DNA of 64,000 bases from Streptomyces koelreuteriae (GTDB lineage Bacteria > Actinomycetota > Actinomycetes > Streptomycetales > Streptomycetaceae): NCBI RefSeq assembly GCF_018604545.1, contig NZ_CP075896.1:3720001-3784000 (forward strand). Reading direction: 5' to 3'. The notes beneath the pieces are model-generated. The model saw only the letters and a program-made list of their open reading frames with translations, did no database searches and was not told where the DNA came from. The position numbers were made by a program, and so were the translations under genes. Within the stretch, counting starts at the first letter, position 1, and each line of letters starts with the position of its first letter. This document shows positions 1 to 7,774 of this stretch, one piece after another.

Positions 1-740
1 CGGGCTTCCGGGCCGTCGCCATGGACCTGCGGGGCGTCGGGGGCAGCGACCGCACACCGCGCGGCTACGACCCCGCCAACCTCGCGCTCGACGTCACCGG
101 CGTCATCCGCTCCCTCGGCGAGCCGGACGCCGCGCTGGTCGGCCACGACCTGGGCGGATACCTCGCGTGGACGGCGGCCGCGATGCGCCCCAAGCTGGTG
201 CGGCGGCTGGCGGTCGCCTCCATGCCGCATCCGCGGCGCTGGCGCTCGGCCATGCTGCGCGACGTCAAGCAGACGCGCGCCGGTTCACACATCTGGGGGT
301 TCCAGCGGCCCTGGATCCCGGAGCGGCAGCTCACCGCCGACGACGGGGCGCTGGTGGCCGAGCTGATCCAGGACTGGTCCGGGCCGCGCCCGCCGGAGGA
401 CGAGGCCCTGGAGACCTACCGCCGGGCCATGTGCATCCCCTCCGCCGCGCACTGCGCCGTCGAGCCGTACCGCTGGATGGTGCGCTCCCTGGCCCGCCCG
501 GACGGCATCCAGTTCAACCGCCGCATGAAGCGGCCCGTGCGCGTGCCGACCCTCCACCTGCACGGCTCGCTCGACCCCGTGATGCGCACGCGCAGCGCGG
601 CCGGCTCCGGCGAGTACGTCGAAGCCCCCTACCGCTGGCGCCTGTTCGACGGTCTCGGCCACTTCCCGCACGAGGAGGACCCGGTCGCGTTCTCCTCGGA
701 GCTCATCAACTGGCTCAAGGATCCCGAACCCGATCGGTGA
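1..740 (+). CDS. alpha/beta hydrolase, epoxide-hydrolase type (5' end outside window)
   Basis: This is the C-terminal part of an alpha/beta hydrolase; the reading frame is open back to the window edge, so the true start lies upstream. The visible frame begins GFRAVAMDLRGVGGSD, typical of the strand and turn before the nucleophile elbow. The elbow reads GHDLGG, so the nucleophile is Asp rather than Ser. This places it with epoxide hydrolases and haloalkane dehalogenases rather than esterases. A later acid residue (HGSLDP) and a C-terminal His (GLGHFPHEED) complete a plausible triad. The substrate cannot be told. The gene ends at TGA 738-740 and converges on the marP-like gene. Confidence 0.85.
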   Translation, partial: GFRAVAMDLRGVGGSDRTPRGYDPANLALDVTGVIRSLGEPDAALVGHDLGGYLAWTAAAMRPKLVRRLAVASMPHPRRWRSAMLRDVKQTRAGSHIWGFQRPWIPERQLTADDGALVAELIQDWSGPRPPEDEALETYRRAMCIPSAAHCAVEPYRWMVRSLARPDGIQFNRRMKRPVRVPTLHLHGSLDPVMRTRSAAGSGEYVEAPYRWRLFDGLGHFPHEEDPVAFSSELINWLKDPEPDR

Positions 741-1115
741 CCGGACGACCCCGCCCGGTATCCGCACGTGAACGCTTGTCCGAGAGACGGCCAATTGCCC
801 GGCGCATAGGCCAATTGGGCGCCCCGGGAGCGGTTATCGACCATGGGGCGGGGGCACAGGTCGGGGTATGGGCTGGACGCACGACTACAGTGACGCAAGC
901 CGCAATCGCCGCTCGGCGGGCGGTTCGAACCCCCACCGGAGAAGCGGCGCACCGCAGATGGTGACCGCGGATCCCCGGGTCGGGATCCCGCGTATCCTCC
1001 GCCGCCGGGCCCGCTGGGTCTCCGTACGACTGCGCCACACCCGCGACTGAGGCGCCACCCGCGCGAGTGACGCCCCGACCACCCCACCGCAGGCCGCTGT
1101 GCCGCTCAGCCGCTC
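741..1115. other. intergenic region between convergent genes
   Basis: Apart from the weak 60-codon frame at 868-1050, this gap holds two direct copies of GGCCAATTG (789-797 and 808-816). The second extends into CCAATTGGGCGCC. No obvious strong terminator was seen. Confidence 0.5.
868..1050 (+). CDS. possible small basic protein, 60 aa
   Basis: This is a short open frame in the otherwise empty gap between the hydrolase and the marP-like gene. Support is limited to third-position GC bias as strong as in neighbouring genes and a G-rich stretch (GGTCGGGGT) just before the ATG. The product would be Arg/Ser-rich with a basic C-terminus (about residues 42-58) and no recognisable domain. It could be spurious. 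Confidence 0.3.
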   Translation: MGWTHDYSDASRNRRSAGGSNPHRRSGAPQMVTADPRVGIPRILRRRARWVSVRLRHTRD

Positions 1116-2315
1116 CTAGAGCGCGCAGCTGTCGCTGTCCACCTGCTGGTTGGCGCTGCGCCCCTTGGTGATGTCCTCCTGGATCTCGTCCACGGTCAGC
1201 GCGTACCCCGTCTCGGCGTCGTCGAGGGACTTGGCGAAGACCACCCCGTAAACCTTGCCTTCGGGGGTGAGCAGCGGGCCGCCGGAGTTGCCCTGGCGGA
1301 CGGTCGCGTAGAGGGAGTAGACGTCGCGGCGGACCGTGTCGCGGTGGTAGATGTCCGGGCCGTTGGGCTTGATGCGGCCCCGCACGCGCGCGGCCCGCAC
1401 GTCGTACGCCCCGTTCTCCGGGAAGCCCGCGACGATCGCGCCGTCCCCGCTGCTCGCGTCCTCGGTGGAGAAGCGCAGCGCGGGCGCCTCGAGGTCCGGC
1501 ACGTCGAGTACGGCGATGTCGCGCCGCCAGTCGTAGAGGACGACCGTGGCGTCGTACTTCCTGCCCTCGCCGCCTATCTGCACGGTCGGCTCGTCGACGC
1601 CGCCCACCACATGCGCGTTGGTCATCACACGGCGGTCGGAGAAGACGAAGCCGGTGCCCTCCAGGACCTTGCCGCAGCTCGGGGCCGTGCCCATCACCTT
1701 GACGATGGAGCGCTGGGCGCGGCTCGCCACCGGGCTGCCCGCGAGGGCGGGGTCCGGCGGCCGGACGTCGGTGATGGGCTCGTTGGAGAACGGGCTGAAG
1801 ACCTGCGGGAAGCCGTTCTGCGCGAGGACGGAGGAGAAGTCGGCGAACCAGGTGGCGGCCTGGTCCGGCAGGGCCTGGGAGACGCCCAGCAGCACCTTGG
1901 AGTTGCGGACCTCCTTGCCGAGCGTCGGCAGGGTGGTGCCCGCGAGGGCCGAGCCGATCAGCCAGGCGACCAGGAGCATCGCCAGGACGTTGACCAGGGC
2001 GCCGCCGGTGGCGTCGAGAGCCCGGGCCGGGGACCAGGTGATGTGCCGTCGCAGCTTGTTGCCGAGGTGGGTGGTGAGGGCCTGGCCGACGGAGGCGCAG
2101 ACGATGACGACGACGACCGCGACGACGGCGGCGGTGGTGTTCACCTCCGCGTTGTCCGTGAGCGCGTCCCAGATGACGGGCAGTACGTAGACCGCGACGA
2201 GACCGCCGCCCAGGAAGCCGATCACCGACAGGATGCCGACGACGAATCCCTGGCGGTACCCGACGACCGCGAACCACACGGCGGCGACCAGCAACAAGAT
2301 GTCCAGCACGTTCAC
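1116..2315 (-). CDS. MarP-family membrane serine protease
   Basis: This is a 399-residue membrane-anchored trypsin-like protease. Residues 1-125 form four hydrophobic helices of the CvpA/colicin-V-production type. The remainder is a periplasmic-side protease domain with a complete triad: His235 in TNAHVVG, Asp266 in RRDIAVLD and Ser344 in QGNSGGP. Cys214 and a Cys three residues from the C-terminus resemble the stabilising disulfide of mycobacterial MarP. In Mycobacterium this family supports envelope acid resistance; the role here is inferred. The GTG start at 2315 is chosen because it lies 13 bases after the nudix stop, follows an AGGGTGG ribosome site, and begins directly with the first membrane helix. 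It forms an operon with the nudix gene. Confidence 0.9.
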   Translation of the reverse strand: MNVLDILLLVAAVWFAVVGYRQGFVVGILSVIGFLGGGLVAVYVLPVIWDALTDNAEVNTTAAVVAVVVVIVCASVGQALTTHLGNKLRRHITWSPARALDATGGALVNVLAMLLVAWLIGSALAGTTLPTLGKEVRNSKVLLGVSQALPDQAATWFADFSSVLAQNGFPQVFSPFSNEPITDVRPPDPALAGSPVASRAQRSIVKVMGTAPSCGKVLEGTGFVFSDRRVMTNAHVVGGVDEPTVQIGGEGRKYDATVVLYDWRRDIAVLDVPDLEAPALRFSTEDASSGDGAIVAGFPENGAYDVRAARVRGRIKPNGPDIYHRDTVRRDVYSLYATVRQGNSGGPLLTPEGKVYGVVFAKSLDDAETGYALTVDEIQEDITKGRSANQQVDSDSCAL

Positions 2316-2328
2316 GGAGGCCACCCTG

Positions 2329-3024
2329 TCATGCGCGCCAGTCGAGCGGGACCTGCTTCTCGCGGTCCCAGGGCCGCTCCCAGCCCGCGAAGTGCAGCAG
2401 CCGGTCGATGATTCCGGCCGTGAAACCCCAGACAAGGGCGGATTCGACCAGAAATGCCGGACCTCGGTGGCCGCTGGGGTGGACGGTGGTGGCGCGGTGG
2501 GCGGGATCCGTGAGATCCACCACGGGGACGGTGAAGACCCTGGCGGTCTCGTTCGGATCGACGACGCCGACCGGGCTCGGTTCGCGCCACCAGCCCAGCA
2601 CCGGGGTGACGACGAAGCCGCTGACCGGGATGTACAGCCTGGGCAGGACGCCGAACAGCTGGACGCCCGAGGGGTCGAGGCCGGTCTCCTCCTCCGCCTC
2701 GCGCAGGGCGGCCCGCAGCGGGCCGTCACCCTGCGGGTCACCGTCCTCCGGGTCGAGGGCGCCGCCGGGGAACGAGGGCTGACCGGCATGCGAGCGCAGG
2801 GAACTCGCGCGCTCCATGAGCAGCAACTCGGGCCCGCGCTCGCCCTCCCCGAACAGGATCAGCACGGCGGACTGTCGCCCCGCGCCGTCCTCCGGGGGCA
2901 GGAAGCGGCTGAGCTGCCGCGGCCGGACCGTCTCCACGGCACGCACCACCGGGTCCAGCCAGGCGGGCAGGCCCTCCTTGCTCGGCGTCACAGGCCCGCC
3001 CTGTGTGTTGCTCGCACGCGTCAT
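2329..3024 (-). CDS. NUDIX hydrolase, CoA-pyrophosphatase type
   Basis: This 231-residue protein matches the coenzyme A pyrophosphatase branch (NUDT7/YeaB-like). It has the family signature LRSHAGQPSFPGG immediately before an intact Nudix box (GG...REAEEETGL), whose acidic residues bind the catalytic metal. The expected reaction is hydrolysis of CoA or acyl-CoA to 4'-phosphopantetheine and 3',5'-ADP. The ATG at 3024 follows a GGGGGTGG ribosome site; an in-frame GTG two codons earlier (3030) is equally possible. It is followed at 13 bases by the marP-like protease and was probably co-transcribed with it. Confidence 0.87.
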   Translation of the reverse strand: MTRASNTQGGPVTPSKEGLPAWLDPVVRAVETVRPRQLSRFLPPEDGAGRQSAVLILFGEGERGPELLLMERASSLRSHAGQPSFPGGALDPEDGDPQGDGPLRAALREAEEETGLDPSGVQLFGVLPRLYIPVSGFVVTPVLGWWREPSPVGVVDPNETARVFTVPVVDLTDPAHRATTVHPSGHRGPAFLVESALVWGFTAGIIDRLLHFAGWERPWDREKQVPLDWRA

Positions 3025-3090
3025 CGCCACCCCCGTCGTCCTGCCGCTTCCAACGCGCGGCGGGTCCGAGATCGTTCCGCGAACGGCCGC

Positions 3091-3132
3091 GATCCCCCGA
3101 TCGGGCAGCTCGATCCCCTGATCGGGCAGCTC
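3091..3132. repeat. two tandem 21-bp units
   Basis: The units 3091-3111 and 3112-3132 are direct copies differing at one base. They read GATCCCCCGATCGGGCAGCTC-like, each holding a CGATCGGG palindrome core. They lie between nth and the nudix gene and run into the nth stop codon. Confidence 0.8.
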
Positions 3133-4297
3133 ATCCGGCCCCCAGCGGCGGCGCCGGCTTGCCGCCCGCGTCCAGATACGCCTGCGGGGGCCGCAGCCGC
3201 TGGCCGGGGAAGCCGCCCTTCTCGTACTTGAGCAGCTTCTTCGCCTTCTCCGGGTCGGTCTCGCCCTCGCCGAACGCCGGGCAGAGCGGGGCGATCGGGC
3301 AGGCGCCGCAGGCGGGCTTGCGGGCGTGGCAGATACGCCGGCCGTGCCAGATCACGTGGTGCGAGAGGTCCGTCCAGTCGCTCTTCGGGAAGAGCGCGCC
3401 GATGTCGGCCTCGATCTTGTCCGGGTCGGTCTCCCCGGTCCACTGCCAGCGGCGCACCAGACGCTGGAAGTGCGTGTCCACGGTGATGCCGGGCCGCCCG
3501 AAGGCGTTGCCGAGCACGACGAACGCGGTCTTGCGGCCGACGCCGGGCAGCTTGACCAGATCCTCCAACCGCCCCGGGACCTCACCGCCGAAGTCCTCCA
3601 CCAAGGCCTTGGACAGCCCTATGACCGACTTCGTCTTGGCCCGGAAGAAGCCGCACGGGCGGAGGATCTCCTCCACCTCCTCCGGGTTGGCGGCGGCCAG
3701 GTCCTCGGGGGTGGGGTACTTGGCGAACAGGGCGGGTGTCGTCTGGTTGACGCGCAGGTCGGTGGTCTGGGCGGACAGGACGGTGGCGACGACCAGTTGG
3801 AAGGAGTTGTCGAAGTCCAGCTCAGGGTGGGCGTAGGGGAAGACCTCGGCGAGCTCGCGGTTGATACGGCGGGCTCTGCGGACCAGCGCGGTGCGTGACT
3901 CGTCACCCGGCGGATGGACGACGGCCTTTGCGGGGCCGGTCCCCTTGACGCGGGCGGTGGCCTTCTTGGGCGCGACGGTGACCTTCTTGGCGGCAGGCGC
4001 CTTCTTCACGGATGCCGCCTTCTTCACGGATGCCGTCTTCTTCACGGGTGCCGCCTTGTTCGCAGACGCCTTCTCGGCAGGTGCCGCCTTCTTCGCGGCG
4101 GCCTTCTTGCTCACGGCCCCGGCCTTCTTGGCGACAGCCTTCTTGGCCGACGTCGACTTGCCTGAAGACGCCGCCCTCTCTGTCGCTTTCGCCGTTTTCC
4201 TACCGCCATCGGGGCTCTGTTCGCCCACAGCGGAATCGCGACGTACAACCACCCGCGCAGCCCCCTCGGCCTGTGCTCTCACCGGCGATTTGGACAC
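3131..4297 (-). CDS. nth: endonuclease III (DNA glycosylase/AP lyase) with Lys/Ala-rich tail
   Basis: This base-excision repair enzyme removes oxidised pyrimidines and cleaves the abasic site. The catalytic core (about residues 135-345) has the helix-hairpin-helix LPGVGRKTA with the Schiff-base Lys256. It also has the catalytic Asp274 in VDTHF and the 4Fe-4S loop Cys323-x6-Cys330-x2-Cys333-x5-Cys339. The protein is 388 residues, against about 210-250 for usual homologues. The excess is an N-terminal tail of some 125 residues built from AKK, VKK and SKK repeats, like the tail of histone H1 or of actinobacterial HupS. The tail probably raises DNA affinity (inference). It is transcribed divergently from crp and lies upstream of the nudix/marP pair. 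Confidence 0.93.
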   Translation of the reverse strand: MSKSPVRAQAEGAARVVVRRDSAVGEQSPDGGRKTAKATERAASSGKSTSAKKAVAKKAGAVSKKAAAKKAAPAEKASANKAAPVKKTASVKKAASVKKAPAAKKVTVAPKKATARVKGTGPAKAVVHPPGDESRTALVRRARRINRELAEVFPYAHPELDFDNSFQLVVATVLSAQTTDLRVNQTTPALFAKYPTPEDLAAANPEEVEEILRPCGFFRAKTKSVIGLSKALVEDFGGEVPGRLEDLVKLPGVGRKTAFVVLGNAFGRPGITVDTHFQRLVRRWQWTGETDPDKIEADIGALFPKSDWTDLSHHVIWHGRRICHARKPACGACPIAPLCPAFGEGETDPEKAKKLLKYEKGGFPGQRLRPPQAYLDAGGKPAPPLGAG

Positions 4298-4399
4298 CCG
4301 GCCAGCCTAAGCCGTGGCACTGACATCTGCCCCGGGCCCTGAAGATCGGCGCCCAATTGGACCCCTGCCGCGTACCCCGGGACACCTGTGCGGCATCCT

Positions 4400-4413
4400 T
4401 GTGACAGATCACA
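4400..4413. promoter_or_regulatory. Crp-like inverted repeat upstream of crp
   Basis: The sequence TGTGACAGATCACA has perfect TGTGA/TCACA arms, as in CRP sites, but a 4-base spacer instead of 6. It lies in the crp-nth divergent region about 90 bases before the crp start. Autoregulation is a guess. Confidence 0.4.
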
Positions 4414-4503
4414 CTGTTTGGACCGTCCGGCAAAATGGGCACTTCGGTGCCTTGATACAAGGGGGATCCCGGTCCCCTGAGCAGGTCGACAAGGAGAGAA
4501 CTC

Positions 4504-5178
4504 GTGGACGACGTTCTGCGGCGCAACCCGCTCTTCGCGGCGCTCGATGACGAGCAGGCCTCGGAGCTCCGCGCCTCCATGAGTGAGGTGACCCTCGCGC
4601 GCGGCGACTCGCTGTTCCACGAGGGGGACCCCGGCGACCGCCTGTATGTGGTCACGGAGGGCAAGGTCAAGCTCCACCGCACGTCCCCGGACGGCCGCGA
4701 GAACATGCTGGCCGTGGTCGGCCCCGGCGAGCTCATCGGCGAGCTGTCGCTCTTCGACCCGGGCCCGCGCACCGCGACGGCCTCCGCGCTGACCGAGGTC
4801 AAGCTGCTCGGTCTCGGCCACGGCGACCTCCAGCCCTGGCTGAACGCCCGCCCCGAGGTGGCCACGGCGCTGCTGCGCGCGGTCGCCCGTCGGCTGCGCA
4901 AGACCAACGACGCGATGTCCGACCTCGTCTTCTCGGACGTCCCGGGCCGCGTCGCCCGCGCCCTGCTGGACCTCTCGCGCCGGTTCGGCGTGCAGTCCGA
5001 GGAGGGCATCCACGTCGTCCACGACCTCACGCAGGAGGAGCTGGCCCAGCTGGTCGGCGCGTCCCGCGAGACGGTCAACAAGGCGCTGGCGGACTTCGCC
5101 CAGCGCGGCTGGCTGCGCCTGGAGGCCCGCGCGGTGATCCTGCTCGACGTGGAGCGCCTCGCCAAGCGCTCGCGCTGA
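4504..5178 (+). CDS. crp: Crp/Fnr-family cyclic-nucleotide-responsive regulator
   Basis: This is a 224-residue global regulator. An N-terminal cyclic-nucleotide-binding domain (about residues 12-125) contains the phosphate-binding cassette GELIGELSLFDPGPRTATA. A C-terminal winged helix (about 165-215) has recognition helix SRETVNKALADFAQRGWL. In streptomycetes this protein (SCO3571 type) binds cAMP and affects germination and antibiotic clusters. The GTG start at 4504 is fixed by AAGGAGA nine bases upstream. It is monocistronic: nth is divergent and a strong hairpin follows. The TGTGA-N4-TCACA repeat upstream may be its own operator. Confidence 0.95.
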   Translation: MDDVLRRNPLFAALDDEQASELRASMSEVTLARGDSLFHEGDPGDRLYVVTEGKVKLHRTSPDGRENMLAVVGPGELIGELSLFDPGPRTATASALTEVKLLGLGHGDLQPWLNARPEVATALLRAVARRLRKTNDAMSDLVFSDVPGRVARALLDLSRRFGVQSEEGIHVVHDLTQEELAQLVGASRETVNKALADFAQRGWLRLEARAVILLDVERLAKRSR

Positions 5179-5205
5179 CGCGCACCCGCGCGTGCCGTAC
5201 GTCAT

Positions 5206-5236
5206 CGGGCCCTGTCTCCTCGCGAGACAGGGCCCG
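5206..5236. terminator. bidirectional terminator between crp and MBL gene
   Basis: A perfect 13-bp stem (CGGGCCCTGTCTC, 5206-5218, with 5224-5236) and a 5-base loop lie between two convergent genes. Confidence 0.8.
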
Positions 5237-5261
5237 ACGTCGTACCAGGGCACATCAGGGG

Positions 5262-6092
5262 TCAGATGAGCCCGTGCTCGTCCAGATAGTCCAACTGCGC
5301 CCGCACCGACAGTTCCGCCGCCGGCCACAGGGAGCGGTCCACGTCCGCGTAGACGTGGGCGACGACCTCGGTGGGGGTGCGGTAGCCGTCCTCGACGGCC
5401 GTCTCCACCTGCGCGAGGCGCTTGGCCCGGTGGGCGAGGTAGTACTCGACGGCGCCCTGGGCGTCCTCCAGGACCGGCCCGTGGCCCGGGAGGACCGTGT
5501 GGACGCCGTCGTCGACCGTGAGGGACCTCAGGCGCCGCAGGGAGTCCAGGTAGTCGCCGAGGCGGCCGTCGGGGTGTGCCACGACCGTCGTACCGCGGCC
5601 GAGGATCGTGTCGCCGGTCAGGACGGCCTGGTCCGCCGGGAGGTGGAAGGAGAGGGAGTCGGCGGTGTGGCCGGGGGTCGGTACGACCTTCAGTTCGAGT
5701 CCGCCGACGGTGATCACGTCCCCGGCGGCCAGGCCCTCGTCACCCAGCCGGAGGGCCGGATCGAGCGCACGCACGCGCGTGCCGGTCAGTTCGGCGAAGC
5801 GTCCGGCGCCCTCGGCGTGGTCGGGGTGGCCATGGGTCAGCAGCGTCAGGGCGACGCGCTTGCCGGCCTGCTCGGCCGTGTCGACGACATGGCGCAGGTG
5901 CCCGTCGTCGAGCGGGCCCGGGTCGACCACCACGGCCAGATCCGAGCCGGGCTCGGAGAGGATCCAGGTGTTCGTGCCGTCCAGGGTCATCGCCGACGGG
6001 TTGGGGGCCAGGACGTTGACGGCCCGCGCGGTGGCGGGGCCCGTCAGGACACCGCCCCGGGGCTGGCCGGGAAGGGCTGCTGCGTCCGTCAT
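5262..6092 (-). CDS. MBL-fold metallo-hydrolase, LACTB2-like
   Basis: This 276-residue metallo-beta-lactamase-fold hydrolase has the zinc motif THGHPDH near residue 88. Further metal ligands appear in PTPGHTADS and in TGD, followed by LPGHGPV. The overall pattern, opening with VLAPNPSAMTLDGTNTW, is that of LACTB2/glyoxalase II-like enzymes often annotated as ribonuclease-like or thioesterase-like. The substrate is not determinable. Its start overlaps the end of the upstream NUDIX gene by four bases (ATGA, 6089-6092), so the two are translationally coupled. Confidence 0.88.
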   Translation of the reverse strand: MTDAAALPGQPRGGVLTGPATARAVNVLAPNPSAMTLDGTNTWILSEPGSDLAVVVDPGPLDDGHLRHVVDTAEQAGKRVALTLLTHGHPDHAEGAGRFAELTGTRVRALDPALRLGDEGLAAGDVITVGGLELKVVPTPGHTADSLSFHLPADQAVLTGDTILGRGTTVVAHPDGRLGDYLDSLRRLRSLTVDDGVHTVLPGHGPVLEDAQGAVEYYLAHRAKRLAQVETAVEDGYRTPTEVVAHVYADVDRSLWPAAELSVRAQLDYLDEHGLI

Positions 6093-6976
6093 GCGCTGGC
6101 TCCACCGGTCGGAGAGGTCGGGAGGGTCGGGATGTGCTTGGTGAACTCGTCGTGGCCCGGCCAGGAGAGCACGATCTCCCCGTCCACGAGACGGGCGGTG
6201 GCCAGCACGGGCGTGAGATCACGCCCCGGGGCGTCCGCGAGCGCCCGGGCGGCCGTGTCGTACGGCGTGAGCTGGCGCAGGGTCGCGAGGGTCGGCGGCA
6301 TCATCAGCAGCTCGCCCCGGTCGTAGCCGGCCGCCGCCTCGCCCGGGGCGATCCACACCGTACGGTCCGCCTCGGTGGAGGCGTTGCGGGTGCGCTGTCC
6401 CTCGGGGAGGGCGGCCACGAAGAACCAGGTGTCGTAGCGGCGGGCCTCGAACTCGGGGGTGATCCAGCGGGTCCAGGCGCCGAGCAGATCGGAGCGCAGG
6501 ACCAGGCCGCGGCGGTCCAGGAACTCGGCGAAGGACAGGTCCCGGGCGACCAGGGCGGCGCGGTCCGCCTCCCAGTCGGCCCCGGTGGTGTCGCCGACGA
6601 CCGAGTCGGGCGCCGGCCCGGCGAGCAGGACGCCCGCCTCCTCGTACGTCTCCCGTACGGCCGCGCAGACGATCGCCTGGGCCTCGGTCTCGTCGACGCC
6701 GAGCCGCTCCGCCCACCACGCGCGCGTGGGGCCCGCCCAGCGGACCTGCTGGTCGTCGTCCCGGGGGTCGACGCCGCCGCCCGGATACGCGTACGCGCCC
6801 CCGGCGAAGGCCATGGAGGCGCGTCTGCGCAGCATGTGGACGACCGGGCCGGTGCCCGTGTCCTTCAGGAGCATGACGGTGGCCGCGCGCTTCGGGGTGA
6901 CCGGCGTGAGTGTGCCGGCCGCCAGTGCGCGGATGCGGTCCGGCCACTCCGGGGGATACCACTGACCGTTCGCCAT
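6089..6976 (-). CDS. NUDIX hydrolase, NUDT19/RP2p-like
   Basis: This 295-residue NUDIX protein has a split catalytic box: GGGVDPRDDD is separated from AAVRETYEEAGVLLA by about 30 residues. This insertion is typical of the NUDT19/RP2p type of acyl-CoA or nucleotide diphosphatases. It is the first gene of a two-gene operon with the MBL hydrolase. No Shine-Dalgarno precedes the ATG. Instead TAGCCT lies seven bases upstream, so the mRNA is probably leaderless. Confidence 0.87.
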   Translation of the reverse strand: MANGQWYPPEWPDRIRALAAGTLTPVTPKRAATVMLLKDTGTGPVVHMLRRRASMAFAGGAYAYPGGGVDPRDDDQQVRWAGPTRAWWAERLGVDETEAQAIVCAAVRETYEEAGVLLAGPAPDSVVGDTTGADWEADRAALVARDLSFAEFLDRRGLVLRSDLLGAWTRWITPEFEARRYDTWFFVAALPEGQRTRNASTEADRTVWIAPGEAAAGYDRGELLMMPPTLATLRQLTPYDTAARALADAPGRDLTPVLATARLVDGEIVLSWPGHDEFTKHIPTLPTSPTGGASA

Positions 6977-6983
6977 GGGCGCG

Positions 6984-6989
6984 AGGCTA
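6984..6989 (-). promoter_or_regulatory. -10 box (TAGCCT) of leaderless NUDIX gene
   Basis: On the minus strand TAGCCT is followed by seven bases and then the ATG at 6976, which places the transcription start at or next to the start codon. Confidence 0.5.
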
Positions 6990-7048
6990 TCCCGTGACGG
7001 GCTGATGTTCGAGTGGCCCCTGAGAGGGCGGCGTCCCTCGCGGGGAAG

Positions 7049-7510
7049 CTACGCCAGCTCCACCTGGATCTCGACCTCCACCGGGGCGTCCAGCGGCAGC
7101 ACCGCCACACCCACCGCGCTGCGCGCGTGCACGCCCTTGTCGCCGAGGACCGCGCCGAGCAGCTCGCTCGCGCCGTTCAGCACCGCGGGCTGGCCCGTGA
7201 AGTCCGAGGCCGAGGCCACGAAGCCGACGACCTTCACCACGCGCGCGATGCGGTCCAGGTCACCGGCGACGGACTTGACCGCGGCCAGGGCGTTCAGCGC
7301 GCATGTGCGCGCCAGCTCCTTGGCCTCCTCCGGGGTGACCTCCGCGCCGACCTTGCCGGTGACCGGAAGCTTGCCGTCCACCATCGGGAGCTGCCCGGCG
7401 GTGTAGACGTACGGCCCGCTCTGCACGGCCGGCTGGTACGCGGCCAGCGGCGGGACGACGTCGGGCAGGGTCAGACCGAGCTCGGCCAGCTTCGCCTCGA
7501 CGGCGCCCAT
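7049..7510 (-). CDS. RidA family protein (enamine/imine deaminase)
   Basis: This is a 153-residue YjgF/YER057c/RidA-type protein. It has the family's core order, YQPAVQSGPYVYTAGQLP early and ARTCALNALAAVKSV in the middle, ending with APVEVEIQVELA. Homologues hydrolyse reactive enamine/imine intermediates from PLP enzymes; this longer subgroup is less well characterised. The ATG at 7510 is used because it overlaps the stop of the upstream DUF4177 gene (TAATG), giving tight coupling. The C-terminal Arg position of classical RidA could not be assigned with certainty. Confidence 0.9.
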   Translation of the reverse strand: MGAVEAKLAELGLTLPDVVPPLAAYQPAVQSGPYVYTAGQLPMVDGKLPVTGKVGAEVTPEEAKELARTCALNALAAVKSVAGDLDRIARVVKVVGFVASASDFTGQPAVLNGASELLGAVLGDKGVHARSAVGVAVLPLDAPVEVEIQVELA

Positions 7511-7668
7511 TACTGCTTCTCCCGCTTCAGGTAGGCCACGAGCTGCTCGGGGTTGTTCGGCCCGGGCACGACCTGGACGAGCTCCCAGCCGTCCTCGCCC
7601 CAGGTGTCCAGAATCTGCTTCGTGGCGTGGACGAGCAGCGGCACGGTTGAGTATTCCCACTTGGTCAT
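7510..7668 (-). CDS. DUF4177 small protein, 52 aa
   Basis: This is a small conserved actinobacterial protein of unknown function. It opens MTKWEYSTVPLLVHATKQIL and contains the GEDGWELVQVVPG motif characteristic of DUF4177, then PEQLVAYLKR. It is the first gene of a two-gene operon with the RidA gene, overlapping by one base. TAGAGT lies seven bases before the ATG (7676-7681) with no ribosome site, so the transcript is likely leaderless. Its promoter faces that of the first ArsA-like gene. Confidence 0.88.
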   Translation of the reverse strand: MTKWEYSTVPLLVHATKQILDTWGEDGWELVQVVPGPNNPEQLVAYLKREKQ

Positions 7669-7675
7669 GCGGCCG

Positions 7676-7681
7676 ACTCTA
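7676..7681 (-). promoter_or_regulatory. -10 box (TAGAGT), leaderless DUF4177-ridA operon
   Basis: Seven bases separate the hexamer from ATG 7668. It is arranged back to back with the TAGGCT box of the ArsA-like operon. Confidence 0.5.
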
Positions 7682-7761
7682 GCCCCTGGCGGACAGGGGC
7701 AGGCGGCCGACCACTGCGGCGGTTGTCCACAGCCTCCGGAGTAGTCCGGACGCCGACTGGT

Positions 7762-7767
7762 TAGGCT
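7762..7767 (+). promoter_or_regulatory. -10 box (TAGGCT), leaderless arsA-like operon
   Basis: TAGGCT is followed by seven bases and GTG 7775. No Shine-Dalgarno sequence is present. Confidence 0.5.
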
Positions 7768-7774
7768 CGAATAC

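Noticed and set aside
715..2277. Long antisense frames rich in Arg/Gly/Ala/Pro opposite core genes
   Set aside because: Typical mirror frames of high-G+C genes, without start signals or domains.
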